Positions 1 to 4,371 of a stretch of 9,567 nt of DNA are shown here, in pieces (position 1 is the stretch's first letter; each line of letters starts with the position of its first letter). The notes under the pieces are model-generated. The model was not told the DNA's origin, made no database searches, and worked only from the letters and a program-made list of their open reading frames with translations. The position numbers were made by a program, and so were the translations under genes. Location of the stretch: assembly GCA_964354135.1 (NCBI GenBank), contig CAYGZA010000269.1, forward strand, positions 1 to 9,567, read 5' to 3'. Origin of the DNA: CAYGZA01 sp964354135 (GTDB lineage Bacteria; Planctomycetota; Planctomycetia; Pirellulales; Thermoguttaceae).

Positions 1-973
1 CAAGGTCCTGCCATCGTTCGCCCCGCTGCTCGATGCACGCTTCCTCAATGGGGCCCAGTTTCTCGGCGGCCATCGCCAAGTAAGGGATCTTCTCCGGGTT
101 CAAGCCGATGATCCGCGCGCAGGTGGCGTCGACCGCGGTCGGGTTGGTGCCGATCGCCACGAGGCCCATCGGCTTCGGCGTGCCCATGATCGGGCCGTCC
201 CCTTCCATGCAGAGGATTCCATCCACAATGGCGATCGCCTTGGGCGCGGAGGCATTGATGTCGACGACCGTCTCCGGGATGCCCGCGTTGTGCAAGACGT
301 TCTTCGGCCAGCCGTAGATGGTGCCGGGCAGGAGGCCGTAGAGGTTTTTCATCGAGGCGGTCACGCCGACCCAATGGTGCGTCTTGAGCTTGGGCATGGA
401 GACTACCAGCGCGGCCTCGTGGACCTCGCGGGGGAAGAAGATCTGCTCCAGCCGGCTGGCGTGCCCGCGGTTAGGGAGCGGCCGGGCCGGGCTGTAGTTG
501 AGATCGGCGAAGCGAAGCCCCGCGGTCCGCAGTGCCTCTCCCATGCCGGATTCGGCCAGGGCCAACTGCGTATCGCGGACGTGCCCGGGGCCCTCGCCCA
601 CCAGCACGTCCGCCCCCCATTGCCGGAAAACCTCGGCCGCGGCGACGACCAGGGCGGGGTTCGTCGTCAGATGGGGCGATTCGTGTGTCGGCTCCACAAG
701 ATTCGGTTTCAAGAGGACCCTCCGGCCGCGGACGGAGGCCGGATCAAACCCCGTGGCCTCCAGGCCGTCGCGAATCGTCTGGACCAGGGGCCCGTCGTAG
801 CGCTGTCCCCGGGCAAGAAACACGGGCCGGACCAGCCGATCCAGCCGGCGCAAGAGCGGGTATCCGATCAGCCCGGCCGCGGCGGCGGCCGTGCCGATGA
901 GCAAGGCCCGCCGGTCGAGGCCCGCTGGGGAAGCGACGTTCTGCGGCGTGGCGGGGGATGCTTCGTGGTTCAT
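1..973 (-). CDS. DUF362 domain protein with Tat-type signal (C-terminus cut by window edge)
   Basis: Reading the minus strand from the ATG at 973 gives an uninterrupted frame of 324 codons to the window edge. The N-terminus has a twin-arginine-like signal: LDRRALLIG at residues 19-27 (R21, R22), then a run of alanines and a hydrophobic stretch to about residue 41, so export in folded form is likely. The body carries DUF362 hallmarks: VLLKPNLV around residues 86-93, and MPKLKTHHWVGVTASMKNLYG from residue 193, followed by a VDINASAPKAIAIVDGI segment. DUF362 proteins have no settled biochemical role, and some family members carry ferredoxin-type clusters; no Cys cluster is visible in this part. 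The start is supported by a GAGG Shine-Dalgarno overlapping the stop of the upstream gene, which ends 5 bp before this ATG. The pair is therefore almost certainly one transcript. Family assignment is firm; function is unknown. Confidence 0.88.
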   Translation of the reverse strand, partial: MNHEASPATPQNVASPAGLDRRALLIGTAAAAAGLIGYPLLRRLDRLVRPVFLARGQRYDGPLVQTIRDGLEATGFDPASVRGRRVLLKPNLVEPTHESPHLTTNPALVVAAAEVFRQWGADVLVGEGPGHVRDTQLALAESGMGEALRTAGLRFADLNYSPARPLPNRGHASRLEQIFFPREVHEAALVVSMPKLKTHHWVGVTASMKNLYGLLPGTIYGWPKNVLHNAGIPETVVDINASAPKAIAIVDGILCMEGDGPIMGTPKPMGLVAIGTNPTAVDATCARIIGLNPEKIPYLAMAAEKLGPIEEACIEQRGERWQDL

Positions 974-978
974 GGGCG

Positions 979-1968
979 TCACCTCTTCTCACGGGCCGCG
1001 GGCGGGCAAAACCACGGACAATCCTTGCCCGACGCGGCCAGGGCTGCCAACGCCAACTGGTACGGCGGGGCGCCCTCTTGGAGCGTTTTCCGGCAGGCCG
1101 CGGCGAGCCAGGCATCGGCTTCGCCCGGCCGGCGGCCGTGGCCCGCCAGTCCGATCAAGGCGTAACTCAACGACGCGGTCGTCACGGCGGGGGACAGTGC
1201 CTTTTCAAGATAGGCCACCGCACGCCGAATCTCCGTAGCGGCGGCCTCTTCTCGGGCCAACGCAGCCAGGGCAAGACCTGTCGGCTGGAGGTGCGCCCGC
1301 AGGACTGCGCCGAAGACAACCTTGTTCCCGCAGTTCCAGCCGCCTGTGGGAATCGCGCGGTCGCGGAGCAGTTGCACGGCCTTGCGGCAGCGCTCGTGCC
1401 CGGCATGGCCGGCAGCCTTGAGCGCCAGGAGGTTGATCGCCGTGGGCTCGACCCAGGAGGTGGTTCCCTCGGTCCAAGCCCAGGCTTGCAGCGTCATGTC
1501 GTGCCCCAAGAGCGGAGACTGCGGCAGGGCGCGGCCTTGCGTGGCGAGGATCCAGTCGGCGGCGCGCTCGGCGGCCGCAGTCCAGGACTGGCGCTCTGCG
1601 ACTCCGGGAGAGCGCGGCTCCTGCCGAGCCGCGGTGGCGGCCGCGAGTCCGGCGCTCTTGCCCCGGTCGGCAGGGGCCTCGCCCTCCCGGGATCGAGGAA
1701 TCCCGTTAAGGGCAGTGCGCCACGCGAGGATCGCCCAGCCGGTTGCCCAGCCGGGGTTTGTCTGCGTCGCGTCGACCGGGAGGTGCCCGTCGCCGGCTTG
1801 CAGTCCCGCGAGCCACTCCAGCGCCTTGGCCGCGGCCCGATCGCACCCGTGGGCGATCAAGGCCATGGCCGCCATCGCGGTCGGCTCGGTCGCCGGAGGG
1901 GCGTCGGCGTAGTAGCCGCAGCAGGGAGATTGAGCCAAGCGGTCGAGGACTTCGCGCAGCCAAGCCAT
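979..1968 (-). CDS. Prenyltransferase/squalene-cyclase-like alpha/alpha-toroid repeat protein
   Basis: This 329-aa protein is built from repeated helical units with QW-like turns: EPTAMAAMALIAHG and LQAGDGHLP near the N-terminus, then WATGWAILAW, WVEPTAINLLALKAAGH from about residue 172, IPTGGWNCGN, and PTGLALAALA. This matches the terpenoid cyclase/protein prenyltransferase alpha/alpha-toroid superfamily. I see no DxDD or DCTAE cyclase motif, so real cyclase activity is doubtful; a binding or structural role is equally possible. No signal peptide is evident. It precedes the DUF362 gene by 5 bp on the same strand and is probably cotranscribed with it. Residues about 93-122 (EGEAPADRGKSAGLAAATAARQEPRS and flanks) look foreign to the fold and come from a palindromic element inserted in frame. 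The ATG at 1968 has only a weak ribosome-binding site, but the family-like sequence begins directly after it. Confidence 0.8.
   Translation of the reverse strand: MAWLREVLDRLAQSPCCGYYADAPPATEPTAMAAMALIAHGCDRAAAKALEWLAGLQAGDGHLPVDATQTNPGWATGWAILAWRTALNGIPRSREGEAPADRGKSAGLAAATAARQEPRSPGVAERQSWTAAAERAADWILATQGRALPQSPLLGHDMTLQAWAWTEGTTSWVEPTAINLLALKAAGHAGHERCRKAVQLLRDRAIPTGGWNCGNKVVFGAVLRAHLQPTGLALAALAREEAAATEIRRAVAYLEKALSPAVTTASLSYALIGLAGHGRRPGEADAWLAAACRKTLQEGAPPYQLALAALAASGKDCPWFCPPAAREKR
1599..1695. repeat. Palindromic repeat element inserted in frame in the toroid gene (copy A)
   Basis: The two ends form a long imperfect inverted repeat. The left arm runs from CGACTCCGGGAG (1599-1610) through GGCTCCTGCCGAGCCG to about 1631. 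The right arm, read in reverse complement from 1695 to about 1662, is CGATCCCGGGAG followed by GGCGAGGCCCCTGCCGACC. The arms differ at only a few bases over about 33 nt. The core from 1604 to 1690 is 87 nt, exactly 29 codons, so the host frame stays open. On the minus strand the two arms encode REGEAPAD and RQEPRSPG. From memory, peptides of this kind (GEAPAEP, RQEPRPP) recur widely in planctomycete proteins, which suggests a dispersed, non-autonomous palindromic element. No target-site duplication is obvious. Confidence 0.7.
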
Positions 1969-2087
1969 GGGCAGTTACTCGGCACGACAACGTGTGACCC
2001 ACGAAAAGCTTAGCTCAAAGGCGTTGGCTGCCCCCGGGGGTTGCGGGAACGGGGAATCGTGAAGAGACCGGTCGCGGCGCGGACCGC

Positions 2088-2120
2088 AGACTTCCGAAGT
2101 CTTGGAGACTTCGGAAGTCT
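2088..2120. repeat. Perfect nested palindrome (15-bp arms, 3-nt loop)
   Basis: AGACTTCCGAAGTCT (2088-2102) and AGACTTCGGAAGTCT (2106-2120) are exact reverse complements separated by TGG. Each arm is itself an odd palindrome (AGACTTC-N-GAAGTCT), so the DNA can form one long hairpin or two small ones. On the plus strand it is followed by CTTTGGGG, which is not a good terminator T-tract. It could be a bidirectional transcription block between the divergent units, a protein-binding site, or a copy of a dispersed repeat. Confidence 0.7.
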
Positions 2121-2156
2121 CTTTGGGGTGATTCCATTTATCGCCGGCCGCGGGAG

Positions 2157-2194
2157 ATTTTTTCATTTGACAAACCGGGATCCTGACCTAAGTT
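2157..2194 (+). promoter_or_regulatory. Candidate sigma70-type promoter for the flp leader
   Basis: An exact TTGACA -35 box (2167-2172) is followed, after a 16-bp spacer, by TAAGTT (2189-2194). TAAGTT keeps the T-A-----T positions of a -10 box but matches only 3 of 6. An A/T-rich stretch, ATTTTTTCAT (2157-2166), lies directly upstream like an UP element, in otherwise GC-rich DNA. Transcription would start near 2201, about 160 nt before the riboswitch and 440 nt before flp. The -10 box is weak, so this remains a candidate. Confidence 0.4.
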
Positions 2195-2276
2195 TACCTG
2201 TGGAGGTGAATCGTAACGTGCCGTTTCGGCAAGCGTTCACCGCCGAGGTGGGGCGGAACAGCCGCACCTAGTGACC

Positions 2277-2340
2277 CGTTCCCATCCGCCGGAAACCAGT
2301 TCGGAAAGCTCGTCTAGCCGGCGGGGAGATTGCGGGAACG
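2277..2340 (+). promoter_or_regulatory. Long-range RNA stem in the flp leader
   Basis: Two nested exact complements face each other: CGTTCCC (2277-2283) with GGGAACG (2334-2340), and inside them CCGCCGG (2286-2292) with CCGGCGG (2318-2324). Together they give 14 base pairs around a 25-nt loop, just upstream of the riboswitch. It does not match a riboswitch class I recognise. It could be an insulating or stability hairpin, or an undescribed structured element. Confidence 0.45.
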
Positions 2341-2359
2341 AGGGCCTGCAAGCCTCATG

Positions 2360-2453
2360 TCCTCGACAAAGGCAAACCGGTCGCAAGGCCGGGACGCAAA
2401 GCCAAGGGCCGGCCTGGGGTTGCCCCAAGCCGGAAGCCTGGTTGCCGAAAGGA
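2360..2453 (+). ncRNA. Cyclic di-GMP-I (GEMM-I) riboswitch aptamer
   Basis: The conserved core of the class is present in order. GGCAAACC is followed by a stem CCGGTC-GCAA-GGCCGG with a GNRA tetraloop, then GGGACGCAAAGCC, in which GGC and GCC close the P2 helix. The P3 helix follows: GGCCGGCC and TGGGG-TTG-CCCCA pairing back through GCCGG. It includes a GAA internal bulge in CCGGAAGCC at the expected tetraloop-receptor position. The 3' strand GGTTGCCGAAAGGA closes P1 with TCCTCG (TCCT 2360-2363 with AGGA 2450-2453, and CG 2364-2365 with CG 2446-2447). GEMM-I RNAs bind the second messenger c-di-GMP and often control motility, pilus and attachment genes. Here the next gene, 188 nt downstream, is the Flp pilin. 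Whether ligand turns expression on or off cannot be read directly. Confidence 0.88.
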
Positions 2454-2587
2454 TCGTGTCGGCGGCAAGTGACGAGGAGGAGGCGGACGGTTAGGGTAGG
2501 GTTCCGCAGGGTAATGCGCAGGCCAGCGTCGGCCATTTTCCGCCGGCGCCGCGCCCGAAGGGCCCAGTCAACTTGGTTCCGGTTAGT

Positions 2588-2636
2588 TCCTCCGGTCGGA
2601 TTGTATCCAAAACCGGGGGCTAGTCGAAATGGAGGA
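2588..2636 (+). promoter_or_regulatory. Possible riboswitch expression platform: anti-SD and competing hairpin
   Basis: TCCTCC (2588-2593) is an exact complement of GGAGGA (2631-2636), the Shine-Dalgarno of flp. Overlapping it is an alternative hairpin: CCGGT (2592-2596) with ACCGG (2612-2616), enclosing GGAT-TGT-ATCC (2598-2608). The two structures share bases 2592-2593 and cannot both form fully. This would allow translational on/off switching by the aptamer. The link to the aptamer is inference: no aptamer strand was seen directly competing with this region. Confidence 0.4.
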
Positions 2637-2640
2637 TCTC

Positions 2641-2826
2641 ATGAAGTCGCTTGCTCAGAAGGTGCATCGTTTCCTCGTTTCGGAAGACGGCCCCACCGCG
2701 GTGGAGTACGCCGTCATGCTGGCCCTGATCGTGATCGTCTGCTTGACGGCGATCCAGAATCTCGGCACGCAGGCCAACGCGACATTCACCGGCGTTACGG
2801 CCGGAATCGCGGGCGCCACCAGCTAG
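2641..2826 (+). CDS. flp: Flp-family type IVb pilin precursor
   Basis: This 61-aa prepilin is the major subunit of the Flp/Tad pilus. The short basic leader MKSLAQKVHRFLVSEDG ends at G17. The mature form would begin PTAVEYAVMLALIVIVCLTAI, with Glu at +5 (E22) and Tyr at +6 (Y23), the Flp signature, followed by one hydrophobic helix and a short Ala/Gly/Thr-rich tail. Mature length is 44 aa, usual for Flp pilins. I chose the ATG at 2641 because GGAGGA sits 4 nt upstream of it. The in-frame ATG at 2629 would place that ribosome-binding site inside the gene. A c-di-GMP-I aptamer lies upstream and a terminator downstream, so pilin is probably made from its own abundant, signal-controlled transcript. 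Processing is expected by the CpaA peptidase encoded 394 bp downstream. Confidence 0.93.
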   Translation: MKSLAQKVHRFLVSEDGPTAVEYAVMLALIVIVCLTAIQNLGTQANATFTGVTAGIAGATS

Positions 2827-2839
2827 TGGAGTGTTGACC

Positions 2840-2879
2840 CAACGGCTCCGTTGCGCAGGTGGATTCGGGTACTCCGAAT
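2840..2879 (+). other. Two small perfect hairpins in the flp 3' UTR
   Basis: CAACGG-CT-CCGTTG (2840-2853) and ATTCGG-GTACT-CCGAAT (2863-2879) each have six perfect base pairs and precede the terminator. They could protect the short pilin mRNA from 3' exonucleases, but the first has a 2-nt loop and would need to open its closing pair. Confidence 0.45.
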
Positions 2880-2907
2880 ACGCCTGACGTTAAGACCGGA
2901 ATAGCCG

Positions 2908-2950
2908 CCCCCTCGGGGCCCGAGCGTCGGGCGCCGAGGGGGAATTTTTT
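2908..2950 (+). terminator. Rho-independent terminator after flp
   Basis: CCCCCTCGG (2908-2916) pairs perfectly with CCGAGGGGG (2934-2942). Inside it a second perfect stem, GCCCGA-GCG-TCGGGC, stacks on top. AATTTTTT (2943-2950) follows immediately. This is a strong intrinsic terminator. It would end most flp transcripts, with the downstream machinery genes served by read-through or a second promoter. Confidence 0.9.
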
Positions 2951-2967
2951 GACGTAGACTTGAATTG

Positions 2968-2989
2968 GATGGGCCTGTGGATGCCCATC
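2968..2989 (+). other. Perfect 7-bp hairpin downstream of the flp terminator
   Basis: GATGGGC (2968-2974) and GCCCATC (2983-2989) pair perfectly around an 8-nt loop, 31 bp before the micro-ORF. There is no T-tract, so it is not a terminator. It may cap the 5' end of a processed or newly started downstream transcript. Confidence 0.4.
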
Positions 2990-3020
2990 GCCAAGCCAAC
3001 TGGTTTTCGAGAGTGGAGCC

Positions 3021-3131
3021 ATGTACCCGCAAATGCCGCCGGAAGTGATCCAGGGCGCCGCGCAACTGATGGTGACGTTCTTTGCGCTGGTCGTCGCGGT
3101 GTTCACCTACATGTTCTCGGTGCGCGCGTGA
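3021..3131 (+). CDS. Small single-pass membrane protein (36 aa) between flp and cpaA
   Basis: The frame MYPQMPPEVIQGAAQLMVTF, continuing FALVVAVFTYMFSVRA, is 36 aa. It has a soluble N-terminal part and one predicted membrane helix (about residues 16-33) ending in a basic residue, as expected for an N-out/C-in micro-protein. Third codon positions are almost all G or C, as in neighbouring real genes. A GGAG lies 2 nt before the ATG, with GAGAG slightly further upstream, so the ribosome-binding site is present but close. It sits in the same direction as the pilus genes, between the flp terminator and cpaA. I do not recognise its family. It lacks the G|xxxxE pilin cleavage motif, so it is not a second Flp pilin. 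It could be a small Tad accessory protein or a non-conserved frame. Confidence 0.55.
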   Translation: MYPQMPPEVIQGAAQLMVTFFALVVAVFTYMFSVRA

Positions 3132-3219
3132 CGGCGGCGCCGCGACGGCGCATCCGCAGTCCGCAACGGCCCCGCTCCCAGCCCGGGAGAACGCTTTCTA
3201 ACCAAGGAGAACGCACTCG

Positions 3220-3780
3220 ATGTCCGCCACGCTTGCCAAGACCCTTGCCGAAAACTGGCCGATCTGGCTGGTCAGCGTCCTGTTGGTGACCGCCGCGATC
3301 ATCGACGGCTGGAAGCTGAAGGTGCCCAATTGGCTCACGTTTCCGATGGTGATCGGCGGTTGGGTCTATAGCACGGTCTTCTTCGGCTGGGCCGGGCTTT
3401 TGTGGAGCGTGGCGGGGACGGCCGTGGGCCTGGGGCTGCTCTTGCCGGCTTATGCCATCGGCGGGATGGGGGCCGGGGACGTCAAGCTCTTGGCCGGCGT
3501 GGGGGCTTGGGTCTGGGGAACCGTCACGTTTTTTGCCTTTTGCGTGTCGGCCATCGTCGGGGGGGCGATCGCCCTGGCGATGGTCTTCTACCGGAGGCAG
3601 TGGGGCCAGCATCGCCATCTCTTCTCGGCGCTGGTGACCGAGATTGTCGTGGTCCGCGATCCGAGCTCGCTCTCGGCCCTGGCTGCCCAGCGCAAGTCCT
3701 CGATGATGCTTCTGCCGTACGGGATACCAATCGCGATTGGCTCAATTGCCTATTTTGTCTGGGCGGGAATGTTGCTATGA
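3220..3780 (+). CDS. cpaA: Type IV prepilin peptidase, CpaA/TadV (family A24)
   Basis: This 186-aa multi-pass inner-membrane aspartyl protease should remove the leader peptides of Flp and TadE. Both catalytic aspartates are visible: D29 in AAIIDGWKLKVPNWLT and D87 in GGMGAGDVKLL, the GxGD motif. Hydrophobic segments lie at about residues 13-28, 42-58, 60-80, 92-120 and 166-185. It lacks the N-terminal cytoplasmic methyltransferase domain of PilD, as is typical of the short Tad peptidases. AAGGAG (3204-3209) precedes the ATG by 10 nt. Its stop codon overlaps the start of tadE in ATGA, so the two are translationally coupled. An unusual hydrophilic segment, FYRRQWGQHRHLF through PSSLSALAAQRKSS, lies between the last membrane segments, about residues 123-162. 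Confidence 0.92.
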   Translation: MSATLAKTLAENWPIWLVSVLLVTAAIIDGWKLKVPNWLTFPMVIGGWVYSTVFFGWAGLLWSVAGTAVGLGLLLPAYAIGGMGAGDVKLLAGVGAWVWGTVTFFAFCVSAIVGGAIALAMVFYRRQWGQHRHLFSALVTEIVVVRDPSSLSALAAQRKSSMMLLPYGIPIAIGSIAYFVWAGMLL

Positions 3781-4295
3781 GATTGCCTACTTTTGCCAAA
3801 GTCAGTCGTTTACCGAAACCGCACCCCCCAAACGAACATCCCGGCAAGGGAATTCGATTGGAAAAGCGTTTCGCGTTGGAGAAAGTTTGCCGGTTGTGCC
3901 GAAAAAAACGTCGAGGTGCGGCCGTGGTCGAGTTCGCCGTTGTGGCGCCGCTCTTCTTTCTGCTCATCTTCGGCATGATCGAGTATGGACGGATGGTGAT
4001 GGTGCAGCAGGTGATCACGAATGCCTCGCGGGAAGGGGCCCGCATCGCCGTCCTGGACGGCGTCGCGACGGCGGACGTGACCACGGCCGTGCAGAATTAC
4101 CTCCAGAGCGCGGCGGTGCAAGGTGCGACCGTAACGGTCACTCCGAATCCGCCTAATTCCGCCGTTTATGGCGCGCCTGTCACCGTTGTCGTGTCTGTCA
4201 ATTTTAATCAAGTAAGCTGGCTCCCTTCGCCAATGTTTTTAGGCGGACAGCAGTTGACAGCGACCACGGTGATGCGCAGGGAAACCATTCAGTAG
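3777..4295 (+). CDS. tadE: TadE-like minor pseudopilin
   Basis: This 172-aa protein has the TadE signature KKRRGAAVVEFAVVAPLFFL around residues 43-62, followed by LIFGMIEYGRMVMVQQVITNASREGARIAVL. That gives a prepilin-like site G47|AAVVEF with Glu52 at +5, a membrane helix, and the conserved REGAR segment. The rest, about residues 94-172, is a periplasmic beta-rich domain. TadE is a pseudopilin processed by the Tad prepilin peptidase and needed for Flp pilus assembly. The ATG at 3777 overlaps the cpaA stop by ATGA. This start gives an unusually long, basic 47-aa leader containing a CxxC (residues 38-41). A later non-ATG start (for example TTG in the same frame) would give a normal leader, so the N-terminus is uncertain. 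Confidence 0.88.
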   Translation: MRLPTFAKVSRLPKPHPPNEHPGKGIRLEKRFALEKVCRLCRKKRRGAAVVEFAVVAPLFFLLIFGMIEYGRMVMVQQVITNASREGARIAVLDGVATADVTTAVQNYLQSAAVQGATVTVTPNPPNSAVYGAPVTVVVSVNFNQVSWLPSPMFLGGQQLTATTVMRRETIQ

Positions 4296-4371
4296 ACAGG
4301 GAAGTGAGCGGGCAAGCGAGGCCGTCAAGCCACGCCGGGCGAAGGCCGGTTGACCGGAATCGAGGAAGCTC

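Larger units (their letters stand above)
1969..2640. other. 672-bp gene-free divergent regulatory region
   Basis: This stretch separates the minus-strand toroid/DUF362 pair from the plus-strand pilus locus, so it must hold promoters for both directions. No convincing protein-coding frame is present; the open frames here cross the riboswitch or the palindrome and lack family-like sequence. From left to right it holds a nested palindrome (2088-2120), a sigma70-like promoter candidate (2157-2194), a small TGCCG-TTT-CGGCA hairpin (2219-2231), a long-range stem (2277-2340), the c-di-GMP-I aptamer (2360-2453) and a potential Shine-Dalgarno-sequestering segment (2588-2636). I see no clear promoter for the minus-strand genes. 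Confidence 0.75.

Noticed and set aside
290..1165. 291-aa plus-strand frame
   Set aside because: It is antisense to the DUF362 and toroid genes, has Arg/Gly/Pro-rich composition and no recognisable motif.
958..2013. 351-aa plus-strand frame
   Set aside because: It is the mirror of the toroid gene, which has the family-like repeats and tight coupling to DUF362.
2521..2539. GGCC hairpin followed by ATTTT as a riboswitch terminator
   Set aside because: The stem has only about four pairs and the T-tract is short, so it is too weak to call an intrinsic terminator.
2629..2640. Earlier ATG for flp giving 65 aa
   Set aside because: Its codons contain the GGAGGA that serves as ribosome-binding site for the ATG at 2641.
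2271..2837. 188-aa plus-strand frame crossing the leader
   Set aside because: It runs through the riboswitch and overlaps flp in another frame. Its Arg-rich sequence shows no family features.
3402..3776. Upstream extension of the tadE frame inside cpaA
   Set aside because: The extended N-terminus is out-of-frame cpaA sequence. The ATG at 3777 overlapping the cpaA stop is a far better start.
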